Shown piece by piece: positions 16,346 through 25,171 of a stretch of 64,000 nt of DNA. This DNA comes from Rhizobium sophoriradicis (GTDB lineage: Bacteria; Pseudomonadota; Alphaproteobacteria; Rhizobiales; Rhizobiaceae): the NCBI RefSeq assembly GCF_003939025.1, contig NZ_RQIH01000010.1, forward strand, positions 186,001-250,000, written 5' to 3'. A program made the position numbers and the translations under genes. How positions within the stretch are numbered: the first letter of the stretch is position 1; every line of letters begins with the position of its first letter. Under the pieces are notes generated by a model. The model was not told the origin of the DNA and did no database searches. It saw only the letters and a list, made by a program, of their open reading frames with translations.

Positions 16346-18181
16346 CTAATACTCCAAGGGCAGCGTCGCGTTCTCGAGCCATGCCCTGACGTCGTGATCG
16401 TGGATCAGCGGCATCAGCGCCTCGCGCGTACGGTGGTGATAATCATTGAACCAGTGCAGCTCGTCATGAGTCAGAAGCTCGGGGATGACGAGGCTGCGGT
16501 CGATAGGGCAGAAAGTCAGCGTCTCGAAGCCGAGCATGGCCATGTCGCCGCCCTCGATCTCCTCGGCGCCGCGCACATAGATCAGGTTTTCGATGCGGAT
16601 GCCGAAGCTGCCGGGCCGATAATAACCCGGTTCGTTCGAAAGGATCATGCCGGGCAGCAGCTCCTGCGTCGAAAGCCTGGAGATGCGCTGCGGCCCCTCA
16701 TGCACCGAGAGATAGGAGCCGACGCCGTGGCCCGTACCATGGGCGAAATCGGCCCCCGCCCGCCACAGCGCGATACGGGCCAGCGGATCGAGGTCGCAGC
16801 CGCGCGTACCCCTAGGAAAACGCGCCGTGCTGATCTGGATCATGCCCTTCAGCACCAGCGTGAAGAAGCGGCGATGCTCCTCCGAAACCGCGCCTATGCC
16901 GACGGTGCGGGTGATGTCGGTTGTGCCGTTGATATATTGCGCGCCGGAATCGATCAGGAAGAGTTCGCCGGCCTCGATCATCCGGTCGGTCTCGGTCGTC
17001 ACGCGGTAATGCATGATCGCCGCATGTTCGCCGGCGCCCGATATCGTATCGAAGGAAATGTCCTTCAGCGGGTTCTGCATGTTCTGGCCGACGCGGGCAC
17101 GCGCCGCTTCGAGCCGTTCGGCAGCGGCGATCTCGCTGACCGTGCCGGGTTTTTCCTGCGACAGCCAGTAGAGGAATTCCACCATTGCCGCCCCATCCTG
17201 CAGATGCGCGGCGGCCGAGCCGTTGATTTCGACGTCGTTCTTTACCGCCCGCGGCAGCTTGGCGGGATCGGCCCCTTCCACCGCCTCGCCGCCCGCCTTG
17301 CGGATGATCTCGGCGAGGGCATAGGAAGCGATATCGGGATCGATCAGCACGCGGCCGCCATCCCTCGAAACAGCGACAAGCCGCTCTTCCAGCGCCAAAG
17401 GCGGCAGCTGGGTGCAGATCTGCCCAAGATAGGCCTCCGGTTCGATGCCGGTCTTGCGCTTGTCAAGGAAGAGCTCGGCCCGCCCGTCGGCAAGGATGAT
17501 GGCGCGCGCCAGCGGATGCGGCGTGTGCGGCACGTCGGCGCCACGGATGTTGAAGATCCAGGCGACCGACGAGGGATCGGCAATCAGCACCGCAGCGAGG
17601 TTCTTCTTCGTAAGATTGGCGGCGATCGTCGCGATCTTGTCGCTCGCCAGCACGCCGGCCTGGGCGACATTCTGGATGGTCACGGCGCCGAGCGGCTCGG
17701 CCGGCCGGTCGTTCCAGAGCCTGTCGAGCGGGTTGTGCGGCAGGAAGGTGAGTGTGCCGCCGATCTCCGCAAGCGCCTTTTCCAGACGGCGAACCTCGGC
17801 GCCGGAATGCAGCCAGGGATCGATGCCGAGTTTGAGACCCTTGGCGCCATTTGCGGCAAGCCAGACATGCGGCGGCTCGTTGACCAGATCGCCGCCTGAA
17901 AACACCGTGCCGTCGACCTGTTCGGCAAGCTGCGTCACATAGCGCCCGTCGACGAAGACGATCGCCTGCGCACGCAGGATGAGCGCAACGCCCGCCGAAC
18001 CGGTAAAGCCCGTCAGCCATGCCAGCCGCTCCGAGCATGCTGGAACATATTCGCCGTTGAATTCATCGGCGCGCGGCACGAGGAAGGCGTCGATGCCCAG
18101 CGAATCGAAAGTCGCGCGCAGTGCCGATACCCGTTCCCTGCCGAAATGCGGCGTGGAGGTGACGTCGAAGGACTGAAACAT
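16346..18181 (-). CDS. Xaa-Pro aminopeptidase (aminopeptidase P, M24B)
   Basis: The 611-residue long-form aminopeptidase P removes an N-terminal residue preceding proline. Two creatinase-like N-terminal domains precede the pita-bread metallopeptidase. The dinuclear metal ligands are visible: the aspartates in DSGAQYINGTTDITRT, the histidine of HGTGHGVGSYLSVHEGP, and the glutamates in NEPGYY and IRIENLIYV. The start MFQSFDVTSTP at 18179-18181 matches the usual length. An in-frame ATG at 18232 would add 17 residues. The ribosome site is weak at both. Confidence 0.92.
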   Translation of the reverse strand: MFQSFDVTSTPHFGRERVSALRATFDSLGIDAFLVPRADEFNGEYVPACSERLAWLTGFTGSAGVALILRAQAIVFVDGRYVTQLAEQVDGTVFSGGDLVNEPPHVWLAANGAKGLKLGIDPWLHSGAEVRRLEKALAEIGGTLTFLPHNPLDRLWNDRPAEPLGAVTIQNVAQAGVLASDKIATIAANLTKKNLAAVLIADPSSVAWIFNIRGADVPHTPHPLARAIILADGRAELFLDKRKTGIEPEAYLGQICTQLPPLALEERLVAVSRDGGRVLIDPDIASYALAEIIRKAGGEAVEGADPAKLPRAVKNDVEINGSAAAHLQDGAAMVEFLYWLSQEKPGTVSEIAAAERLEAARARVGQNMQNPLKDISFDTISGAGEHAAIMHYRVTTETDRMIEAGELFLIDSGAQYINGTTDITRTVGIGAVSEEHRRFFTLVLKGMIQISTARFPRGTRGCDLDPLARIALWRAGADFAHGTGHGVGSYLSVHEGPQRISRLSTQELLPGMILSNEPGYYRPGSFGIRIENLIYVRGAEEIEGGDMAMLGFETLTFCPIDRSLVIPELLTHDELHWFNDYHHRTREALMPLIHDHDVRAWLENATLPLEY

Positions 18182-18459
18182 GCTGAAAACCCGAATGTTT
18201 GAGACGAATCCGGTTAATGGGATGGCGGCCATGTTAGCGAAATTTCAATCGATGGGGAGAAAAAGCGACGAAACGAGTCGAAAGCGTCGAGCCCGCTCAG
18301 CATTTTGACAGAACTGTGACGACAAAAGTCAATTTGGCACGCGCATTGCATTGGCCGCATGGCTCCCATGAGCAAAACCCTCTGCCTCCGCATTTCAGAA
18401 TAGCTATATAGACGCCATCGAACGGTTCGGACGAACCAGCAAACAAAGGATTTTTTGAA

Positions 18460-18633
18460 ATGACCGCCTCTCTCTCGCGCTTCGCATACAGCAGCCCGGT
18501 GCAGGCTGGCGAACGCCAGACCGTGCGTCACGTGATCGGCGCCCGCCGCCCGCAGAACGAGGATAGCCTCAAGCTGCTCGGTGCCGGCCAGCGCGTCACG
18601 CGCCACCAGGGCGCCACAAGCTACGCGTTCTGA
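18460..18633 (+). CDS. Small hypothetical protein (57 residues)
   Basis: ATG at 18460 follows AAAGGA at good spacing and opens a 57-residue frame. It begins MTASLSRFAYSSPVQAGERQ and ends HQGATSYAF, with an Arg/Gln-rich middle (GARRPQNEDSLKLLG). It has third-position GC bias like real genes here and is followed by a strong terminator at 18745-18773. It is divergent from the aminopeptidase gene. No family or function is recognised. A short regulatory peptide or cold-shock-type small protein cannot be distinguished from the sequence. Confidence 0.6.
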   Translation: MTASLSRFAYSSPVQAGERQTVRHVIGARRPQNEDSLKLLGAGQRVTRHQGATSYAF

Positions 18634-18744
18634 ACCTGAAAGCCGTCCGTCTCCTCCCCGGACCGGCCTATTGGAATGCAGTAGAGCCCGCTCGAGCGCT
18701 CCTCCTCCTTCGAGCTCGCGGGCATTGACCGGATAGACCGGTCC

Positions 18745-18773
18745 AAGGCGGTGCCACTGGCGCCGCCTTTTTT
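18745..18773 (+). terminator. Intrinsic terminator after the 57-residue ORF
   Basis: AAGGCGGTGCC (18745-18755) pairs over its full 11 bases, with one G-T wobble, with GGCGCCGCCTT (18759-18769) around a 3-base loop. The stem runs into TTTT. It lies 112 bases past the stop of the small ORF and upstream of the first palindromic mosaic repeat. Confidence 0.75.
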
Positions 18774-18849
18774 GTTGTGCTGGGCAAGTTCTGCTATTTT
18801 CGGGGTAGCGCAGAGCGGTTTCGCATCGGCGAGATGCACAACCTCTCCT

Positions 18850-18986
18850 CCCTCATCCCTGTGCTCGTCACAGGGATCCAGCGCGCCCAAGTCCTTGGGC
18901 GCAGGAGACTCTTCAAGGTCTGATGGAGTCTTTCACGGCGCGGACGCGCCGTGGCTGGATTCCTGTGACGAGCACAGGAATGAGGG
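18850..18986 (+). repeat. RIME-like palindromic intergenic mosaic element, copy 1
   Basis: The 137-bp element is bounded by arms reading CCCTCATCCCTGTG... and its near-complement. Each 31-base arm is itself a hairpin (CCTGTG-CTCGT-CACAGG). Inside are a GCGCCCAAG/CTTGGGCGC-type hairpin and a CACGGCGC/GCGCCGTG hairpin. Two more copies occur at 23510-23650 and 28029-28164, both in the opposite orientation to this one. The architecture fits the Rhizobium-specific intergenic mosaic elements; identity with a named subtype is not verified. Confidence 0.85.
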
Positions 18987-19039
18987 TGGGGAGAAGACGC
19001 CGCGCCTCAACAAGCGGACTGCAGACCCAGCCCAAAAAC

Positions 19040-19918
19040 TCACGGCCGGTCTAAATGGATCGTCACCCAGCCGTTCCGCCAGATCGTCCTGACGTGCCGG
19101 AGCCTCGCGCCGCTATAGGCGGCAATCACCTTCCATCGCTGCGCAGCCAAAATCCCCGAAAGAATCACCGAACCGCCCGGCGCAAGATGGGCGGCAAGCT
19201 GCGGCGCCATGCGGATCAGCGGCCGGGCGAGGATGTTGGCGATGATGAGATCGAACGGACCATGCTCGGAAAAGGCCGTGGAATGAAAACCCGGCGCGGT
19301 TCTGGTGACGATGCCCGAGGCGATGCCGTTGCGGCGAACGTTTTCGGCCGCCACCCGCGTTGCAATTGGGTCGATGTCGGTGGCCAGTACCGGTATGTTC
19401 TTGAGCTTACGCACCGCAATCGCCAGCACACCGCTGCCGGTGCCGAGATCGAGCGCGTTGCGGACGCGGCGGGATCGCACCACACGATCGATCACTTCGA
19501 GGCAGCCGGCCGTCGTGCCGTGATGGCCGGTGCCGAAGGCCTGGCCGGCATCGATCTCGATGGCGATGTCGCCGGGGCGGACCTTGTCGCGGTCATGCGA
19601 GCCATGCACTAGAAAACGCCCTGCCCTGACCGGCTTCAGTCCTTCCAGCGATCTCACCACCCAATCAACGTCGGGGATGACCTCCCGCAGCAGCTGAGCA
19701 TCGGGAAAGGCGCTTTGCAGCGCCGCTTCGATGCGAGAGCGCACGTCCGCCTCGTCCTCGGTCATCATGTAGACCGAGGCCTCCCAAATATCCTTCTTCT
19801 CATCGATTTCAGTGGTGCCGATGGCAAAGTCTTCTTCGCCGAAGACTTCGCTCAGGAGGTCGAGGATCGATTCGGCCTGGCTTTCGGTCGTCGACACGTA
19901 GAGGCGGATTTCACTCAC
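19040..19918 (-). CDS. prmA: Ribosomal protein L11 methyltransferase
   Basis: The 292-residue SAM-dependent enzyme trimethylates ribosomal protein L11. The N-terminal substrate-recognition domain (MSEIRLYVSTTESQAESILD) is followed by a Rossmann methyltransferase domain. That domain has AFGTGHHGTTAGCLEVID, motif I DLGTGSG at residues 157-163, and a LIIANILARPLIRMAPQL block, the PrmA version of the catalytic motif. The gene stands alone between a mosaic repeat and the Sco gene, read leftward. Confidence 0.96.
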   Translation of the reverse strand: MSEIRLYVSTTESQAESILDLLSEVFGEEDFAIGTTEIDEKKDIWEASVYMMTEDEADVRSRIEAALQSAFPDAQLLREVIPDVDWVVRSLEGLKPVRAGRFLVHGSHDRDKVRPGDIAIEIDAGQAFGTGHHGTTAGCLEVIDRVVRSRRVRNALDLGTGSGVLAIAVRKLKNIPVLATDIDPIATRVAAENVRRNGIASGIVTRTAPGFHSTAFSEHGPFDLIIANILARPLIRMAPQLAAHLAPGGSVILSGILAAQRWKVIAAYSGARLRHVRTIWRNGWVTIHLDRP

Positions 19919-19986
19919 GTTAGGCGGTCTTTCCCGTTTCCGTTGCCCGCCACCGGTCGAGCCAGCGCCCTATCACGCTGAAGCTG

Positions 19987-20589
19987 TCACCCTTTGCTGA
20001 CGAGATTCTCCAGCTTCTTTACCGCCGTGTCCGGGTTTTCGCCATAGGCGATCGTCCCCGCAAATCGTCCAGCCGAATCAAGAAGGAAAACCGAGGCATA
20101 ATGATCCATCGTATAGTCGCCGTTCGGATCCTTATCGTCGACAGGCACCTTCTTGGCGTAAATGCGGAAACCTTTGATGACCTCGGTGACCTTATCCGGC
20201 GGACCGGAAATGCCGATGATGCGCTTGGAAACATTGGAGACATATTGATTGATAACTTCGGGCGTGTCGCGCTCGGGATCGACGGTCACGAAATAGGCCT
20301 GCAGCTTGGTTCCGTCCGGATCGACCTTCTCCATCCAGCCGTTCAACTCGTACAGCGTCGTCGGGCAAACTTCGGGGCAATGGGTGAAGCCGAAGAACAG
20401 CGCCGTCGGCTTGCCGCGCAGCGCCTGCTCGGTGATCGGCTGTCCGCTTTGGGAGACGAGCGTGAAAGGCACGCCATAGGGAGCTTCCGCCACCACGTCT
20501 TTCGATGTGTCGAGATTGAGTGTGACCCAACCGAGAATCCCGGCCAGTATCAGGACGCCGACCCAGATGGCGATGCGGAATGTCTTCAT
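19987..20589 (-). CDS. SCO1/SenC family copper chaperone for cytochrome oxidase assembly
   Basis: The 200-residue protein has an N-terminal membrane anchor (about residues 5-25) and a periplasmic thioredoxin-fold domain. The copper ligands are visible: the CxxxC pair C71 and C75 (FTHCPEVCP) and H163 (MDHYASVFLL). Sco proteins deliver or reduce copper for the CuA centre of cytochrome c oxidase. The start MKTFRIAIWV at 20587-20589 gives a standard signal-anchor; the open frame further upstream does not. No oxidase genes are nearby. Confidence 0.94.
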   Translation of the reverse strand: MKTFRIAIWVGVLILAGILGWVTLNLDTSKDVVAEAPYGVPFTLVSQSGQPITEQALRGKPTALFFGFTHCPEVCPTTLYELNGWMEKVDPDGTKLQAYFVTVDPERDTPEVINQYVSNVSKRIIGISGPPDKVTEVIKGFRIYAKKVPVDDKDPNGDYTMDHYASVFLLDSAGRFAGTIAYGENPDTAVKKLENLVSKG

Positions 20590-20969
20590 TGGCACTGTCC
20601 TCGTCCGGGCCGAATATGTCCGGCTGCTCTTGCCCGCTGATATAGTCCCGACCAGACGGGCGCAATTCAACATTATGTTTTCTGACCCGTGATGAATTGT
20701 CTCACCGACCAAGCCCGCCGGCAACGGGCTATCCATCGATCAGTCCCGGAGATGGAGCAAAAAATCACATGCTTTTAATGGCGGAGGCCTATCAGCGATC
20801 TCAAGATAAACATCGTTAGGAAAGACTTAAGCCGTCCTATCTATATTTAACATTGCGTGCGGCCCCATCGAGCCGTTCTGACATGAAGTCTGCCGCGTGG
20901 CGAAAACCCCGGACATCCGCATGAGGGTAGAAAAGCATAAACCCGAGCGGTTTGTGGAAGGGTCTTTTC
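20590..20969. other. Divergent intergenic region between Sco and chemoreceptor genes
   Basis: This 380-bp gap separates the leftward Sco gene from the rightward mcp gene. It holds the candidate mcp promoter with a CtrA-like box (20816-20846). No ORF with a ribosome site, terminator or repeat family was recognised in the rest. Confidence 0.5.
20816..20846 (+). promoter_or_regulatory. Candidate CtrA-box promoter of mcp
   Basis: TTAG-N7-TTAA (20816-20830) is one base off the CtrA consensus TTAA-N7-TTAA. It is followed by CTATAT (20841-20846), a canonical rhizobial -10. The -35 position for that -10 (about 20818-20823) falls inside the box, as in CtrA-activated promoters. Transcription would begin near 20853, about 117 bases upstream of the mcp ATG. 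CtrA control of motility and chemotaxis genes is established in alphaproteobacteria; this site is inferred. Confidence 0.4.
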
Positions 20970-22934
20970 ATGACGAATTCAGCAGTGCGCAAGAGCCTGT
21001 CGGTCAGCCAGCGGCTCTGGACGCTCGGCGGCGCCGCTTTTGTGGGTTTCGGAACGATGCTCGCCGTCGGCTGGTACGAAAACACGCGCATCGACGCCGG
21101 CCTGCGCCGCGCCACCGAGATCCAGGCGAGTGTCGACCGTATCAACGACATGCGGCTTGCCAACCTGACGATGGTGCTGGCCGCCATGGACATCATCGTC
21201 GACAAGGATGACAAGGCGGTAGCGCCGGAGCGTATCAAGCTGATTGCCGATTCTCTGGCCGTCCTATCCAACGGCTCGAAAGACATACGTCTGCTGGCCG
21301 ACGAGATAAATGCCGGCGCCCTGCTGAAGAACTACGACGCCGACGTCGCCGAGATGGGCAAGGCGATCCAGACCGATCTCGTCGCGCTGGTCCAGCAAGG
21401 TGCGCCCGACGCGGCGTTCGACAAGATCGACGACACGATCGACGGCGCCGGCGAGGAGCTGACGAAGACGCTCGACAAGCTTGCCGCCGATGGTGCCGTA
21501 TTTGCCCATCAGCATGTCCAGGCCGCCAATGCCATATCGCAACGTGCCCTCTTCCTGCAGATCGGACTCGGCATCCTCGCCATCCTCACCATGAGCGTCC
21601 TGCAATATATCCATGGCGGATCGATCCGCCGCGGCATCACAGCCGTGAGCGAAAGCATGCGGCGCATCATAGGCGGCGATCTCACCAGCAACGTTGCGGA
21701 AAAGGCCCGCGGCGACGAGATCGGCGACATGGCCCGCGCCGCCGACGCCTTCCGCCTTGCCGCCATCGAAAAGCGCGACCTCGAAGCGCAGAGCCAGAAC
21801 GACAGGCAGCGCAGCGACGCCGAGCACCGCGCCCGCGAAGCCGCCAAGCTTGCCGACGCCGAGGCCCTGAACGCCGCCGTCGCCGCGCTCGGCGCCGGCC
21901 TCACCCGTCTGTCGGGCGGCGACGTTACCGTTACGATCGACCAGCCGTTCCGCGAGGAGCTGGAGCGTCTGCGCCTGGATTTCAATCAGACGACGGCGAC
22001 GCTGCGCAAGGCGATGAGCGACATTGCCCTCAACAGCAGCTCGATCGAAGCCAACAGCCGTCAGATGCGCGCCGCAGCCGACGATCTTGCCAAGCGCACC
22101 GAGCAGCAGGCCGCTTCGCTGGAAGAGACCTCGGCCGCCCTCGACCAGATCACCGCCACCGTCCGCAATGCGACCAACCGCGCCGAGGAAGTCGGCCACA
22201 TGGTCTCGCATACCCGTCAGAACACGGCGAAATCGGACATCGTCGTCGGCGATGCGATGGCCGCGATGGAACGGATAGAAGGTGCTTCCCGTGAGATCGG
22301 CAAGATCATCAACGTCATCGACGAAATCGCTTTCCAGACGAACCTGCTGGCGCTCAACGCCGGCGTCGAGGCGGCGCGTGCCGGTGAGGCCGGCAAGGGC
22401 TTCGCCGTCGTTGCCCAGGAAGTGCGCGAACTCGCCGGCCGCGCCGCGGGTGCTGCCAAGGATATCAAGGCCTTGATCGGAAAATCCGGCGAGGAAGTGA
22501 AGATCGGCGGCGAACTGGTAACAGCCGCCGGTGAAGCGCTTCGCCAGATCGGCGAAGATGTTCTGCGCATCGACGAACATGTTAAATCAATCGTAACCTC
22601 TGCGCGCGAACAATCGGTCGGACTGAACGAGATCAACACATCGATCAGCCAGATGGATCAGGTCACGCAGAAGAACGCGGCCATGGTGGAAGAGACGAAC
22701 GCCGCAAGCCATACGCTCGCCATCGACGCGGAAAACCTGACGCAGCTGATCAAGCAGTTCAAAACCGGCGAGGGCATGAGCGCCCGGCAAACGCCGCGAG
22801 AGGCAACCGCCGCCTCGCATTCGAGACCTTCTCCCGCGCGCAGCCTGATCGGCAAGGTCGCGGGCGCATTCAACGGCGGCTCTGCTGCCAAAGTCATCGC
22901 CTCACCCGCCGGGGACAACTGGGAAGAATTCTGA
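20970..22934 (+). CDS. Methyl-accepting chemotaxis protein with CheR-docking pentapeptide
   Basis: The 654-residue transmembrane chemoreceptor has TM1 at about residues 18-37, a helical periplasmic sensor of about 150 residues and TM2 at about 190-215. Two successive HAMP segments follow, then a signalling domain with the hairpin tip FQTNLLALNAGVEAARAGE. The last five residues are NWEEF, the pentapeptide that tethers methyltransferase CheR in high-abundance receptors. The ATG at 20970 follows GGAAGGG; an in-frame GTG at 20952 is a less likely start. The cheW gene follows after 2 bases, so the two form a minimal receptor-coupler operon. Confidence 0.95.
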   Translation: MTNSAVRKSLSVSQRLWTLGGAAFVGFGTMLAVGWYENTRIDAGLRRATEIQASVDRINDMRLANLTMVLAAMDIIVDKDDKAVAPERIKLIADSLAVLSNGSKDIRLLADEINAGALLKNYDADVAEMGKAIQTDLVALVQQGAPDAAFDKIDDTIDGAGEELTKTLDKLAADGAVFAHQHVQAANAISQRALFLQIGLGILAILTMSVLQYIHGGSIRRGITAVSESMRRIIGGDLTSNVAEKARGDEIGDMARAADAFRLAAIEKRDLEAQSQNDRQRSDAEHRAREAAKLADAEALNAAVAALGAGLTRLSGGDVTVTIDQPFREELERLRLDFNQTTATLRKAMSDIALNSSSIEANSRQMRAAADDLAKRTEQQAASLEETSAALDQITATVRNATNRAEEVGHMVSHTRQNTAKSDIVVGDAMAAMERIEGASREIGKIINVIDEIAFQTNLLALNAGVEAARAGEAGKGFAVVAQEVRELAGRAAGAAKDIKALIGKSGEEVKIGGELVTAAGEALRQIGEDVLRIDEHVKSIVTSAREQSVGLNEINTSISQMDQVTQKNAAMVEETNAASHTLAIDAENLTQLIKQFKTGEGMSARQTPREATAASHSRPSPARSLIGKVAGAFNGGSAAKVIASPAGDNWEEF

Positions 22935-22936
22935 CC

Positions 22937-23404
22937 ATGAACAACAACGCCATCAAACAGTCGGGCGCTTATCTCGAAATCGTTTCGTTCCATCTGGGCG
23001 ACCAGGAATTCTGCATCGACATCATGGCCATCCGCGAAATCCGCGGCTGGGCACCGGTGACGCCGATGCCGCATACTCCGCCTTACGTGCTGGGCCTCAT
23101 CAACCTGCGCGGCGCGGTGATCCCGGTCATCGACATGGCCTGCCGCCTTGGCATGAAGATGACCGAACCTTCGGAGCGCTCGGCAATCATCGTCACCGAC
23201 ATCGCCGGCAAGCTGGTGGGGCTGCTGGTCGAGCAGGTTTCCGACATGATGACCATCAAGAGCGAAGACCTGCAGCCGCCGCCGGAAATCATCCCGGAAG
23301 CCCAGCGCGCCTTCTGCCGCGGCATCGTCGCGCTTGAGAAGACCATGGTCTGCTTCCTCAACCTCGATACCGTGATTGCCGACGAGCTGAATCAGGCGGC
23401 TTGA
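22937..23404 (+). CDS. cheW: Chemotaxis coupling protein CheW
   Basis: The 155-residue scaffold couples chemoreceptors to the CheA kinase. The two SH3-like barrels carry the usual blocks: FHLGDQEFCIDIMAIREIRG, PYVLGLINLRGAVIPVIDMA and VGLLVEQVSDMMTI. It follows mcp by 2 bases and is followed by a strong terminator, so this is a two-gene orphan operon with no cheA, cheY, cheR or cheB in the window. It presumably joins a kinase encoded elsewhere. Confidence 0.96.
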   Translation: MNNNAIKQSGAYLEIVSFHLGDQEFCIDIMAIREIRGWAPVTPMPHTPPYVLGLINLRGAVIPVIDMACRLGMKMTEPSERSAIIVTDIAGKLVGLLVEQVSDMMTIKSEDLQPPPEIIPEAQRAFCRGIVALEKTMVCFLNLDTVIADELNQAA

Positions 23405-23427
23405 AATTTATCGCTGAACGGAATGCG

Positions 23428-23455
23428 AAGGCCCGGCTCGTCCGGGCCTTTTTGT
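23428..23455 (+). terminator. Intrinsic terminator of the mcp-cheW operon
   Basis: AAGGCCCGG (23428-23436) and CCGGGCCTT (23442-23450) form a perfect 9-bp stem with a 5-base loop, ending in TTTTT. It begins 23 bases after the cheW stop. Confidence 0.9.
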
Positions 23456-23509
23456 TTGAAAAGACCGACTTGCCACCAATCTCTTCAGAGCCATGGCACG
23501 GCCCATCCT

Positions 23510-23650
23510 CCCTCATCTCTGTGCTCGTCACAGAGATCCAGCCACCGCGCGTCCGCGCGGTGAATGACCTCACTTGCAGCAGATAGAAGAGTCTCTTGCG
23601 CCCAAGGACTTGGGCGCGCTGGATTCCTGTGACAGGCACAGGAATGAGGG
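23510..23650 (-). repeat. RIME-like palindromic intergenic mosaic element, copy 2
   Basis: The 141-bp copy has outer arms that each form a CTGTG/CACAG hairpin. The internal CCGCGCG/CGCGCGG hairpin comes first and the GCGCCCAAG/CTTGGGCGC hairpin second, the reverse of copy 1. It sits between the cheW terminator and the convergent creA stop. The right arm has CAGG where the other copies have CGAG. Confidence 0.85.
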
Positions 23651-23697
23651 CGAGGAGGAAGCAATGCACTGCCCCGAGATCGAACGCTACCCTCGCC

Positions 23698-24192
23698 TTA
23701 TTGCGGCTTCCCATTCTTCCAGGTGACGTTCTGCCCGTAGAGCGGAATCGTCGAAATCGACATCTTCGCCGAGCCATCCGTCAGCTCCCTGGAATGGGCG
23801 AGGTAGATCAGCGTGTCGTTCGCCTTGTCATAGATGCGGTTGACGACCAGCGTCTTCCAGATCAGCGACATGCCTTGGCGGAACACTTCGCTGCCGTCTT
23901 TGGACACGTCGATATTGCCGACCTCGATCGGTCCGGTCTGCCGGCAGGCAATGGAATTGTTAGACGGATCTTCGAACCAGTTGCCTTTCTTGAACCTGTC
24001 GATCAGGCTGCGGTCGAAATACGTGACATGGCAGGTGACCCCCTTGACCTCGGGATCGGAGACTGCCTCGACGATGATGTCGTTGCCGATCCAGTCAACC
24101 CCGACCTTACCGACGACTTCGGCCGAGACGGCGCCCGCTGAAAGCGCGAAAAGAGAGAGGGCAGCAAAGAAAAGGTTGCGCGGCTTGGACAT
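23698..24192 (-). CDS. creA: CreA family periplasmic protein
   Basis: The 164-residue protein has a clear Sec signal peptide (MSKPRNLFFAALSLFALSAG, cleavage near AVSA-E). The conserved CreA body follows: GKVGVDWIGNDIIVEAVSDP, VTCHVTYFDR, and a second cysteine in SIACRQTGPI likely disulphide-bonded to the first. The family is common in proteobacteria and its function is unknown. Despite the name it is not linked to creBCD here. The start at 24190-24192 is set by the signal peptide. Confidence 0.9.
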   Translation of the reverse strand: MSKPRNLFFAALSLFALSAGAVSAEVVGKVGVDWIGNDIIVEAVSDPEVKGVTCHVTYFDRSLIDRFKKGNWFEDPSNNSIACRQTGPIEVGNIDVSKDGSEVFRQGMSLIWKTLVVNRIYDKANDTLIYLAHSRELTDGSAKMSISTIPLYGQNVTWKNGKPQ

Positions 24193-24299
24193 GGCAGCTC
24201 CCTGGAGCGCCGCGCGTCCGACGGGACGCGCCAAAGGCGCTCTATCGCTTGATCGGCGCCTTCTAGATAAGCACGCGCCCCTGCTTTGCAAGAAACCGC

Positions 24300-24890
24300 T
24301 CAGGCCTTTCGGCAAGTGCAGGGGGCATAGCCGCGCGCCATCAGCCGCCCCGGCGTCATGCCGATCAGTGCCGGGATCGCCTCGACGGCTTTCGCCTTGA
24401 CTGCCTTGGCCATCTCGATCGCCGCTGCCGCGCAAACGGCGGCATCCTCGGCGGCGTTGTGGTGCATGAAGCGCAGGCCGAGATGCTCGGCGATCAGGTT
24501 CAGCCGGTGCGAGAGAAAATGCGGCCAGATCCGCTGCGCCATCTTCAGGCTGCAGAGGTAGGTCAGTTCGGGATAGGACTGCCGGTAGAGATCGAGGCTC
24601 GCCCGCCAGACGCTGAAATCGAAGGCGGCATTATGCGCAATCATCGTCGCGCCCCTGAAATCGTCATGGAACTCATCCATCACCTCGGGAAACTCCGGCG
24701 CATCCTCGACATCTTCCGGCCGGATGCCGTGAATGGCGATGTTCATCCCGGAAAAGCGCATCTCCCGCGGCCGGATCAGCCGTTCCTCGACGCGTATCAC
24801 CCTGCCCTCTTCGATCCAGGCAAGGCCGACGGAACAGGCGCTGCCGCGCTGCTCGTTCGCCGTCTCGAAATCAATCGCAATGGTCTTCAA
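24300..24890 (-). CDS. DEDDh 3'-5' exonuclease (DnaQ-like)
   Basis: The 196-residue exonuclease has the DEDDh catalytic set: D7 and E9 in IAIDFETA, the aspartate in AHNAAFDFSVW, and H plus D in HHNAAEDAAVCAAA. It lacks extra domains and so resembles stand-alone DnaQ-like or RNase T-like enzymes rather than the DNA polymerase III proofreading subunit. Substrate (DNA or RNA) is not determined. It stands between creA (107 bases downstream) and a divergent GNAT gene. Confidence 0.9.
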   Translation of the reverse strand: MKTIAIDFETANEQRGSACSVGLAWIEEGRVIRVEERLIRPREMRFSGMNIAIHGIRPEDVEDAPEFPEVMDEFHDDFRGATMIAHNAAFDFSVWRASLDLYRQSYPELTYLCSLKMAQRIWPHFLSHRLNLIAEHLGLRFMHHNAAEDAAVCAAAAIEMAKAVKAKAVEAIPALIGMTPGRLMARGYAPCTCRKA

Positions 24891-25171
24891 TGCCGCGTCC
24901 GAATCGTTTCACCTGCCACAGGAATAGCGCTCGGCTTGCGGCCGCGCAAATTGCCCACGCGCGTCGGTTGACATTTCGCGACAGATATCCAAAATTGCTA
25001 CTCATGATCGGTTCCGTGACCATGGCAGCGCTTATCCATCACACCACGACCCTTGAAGGGTATGCCGGAGCAATGGCGCGTTAACAGCGATCCGATCACC
25101 CCGAAACCCTGCTGAGGCGAGCAGGGTTTTCGGAAACCGGCTCTCCTCTTGAACCCCAAGGAGAGCATCCA

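Noticed and set aside
25101..25133. Hairpin in the GNAT leader as a riboswitch or attenuator
   Set aside because: It is a simple stem with TTTT inside the arm; no aptamer-like conserved core or leader peptide was seen.
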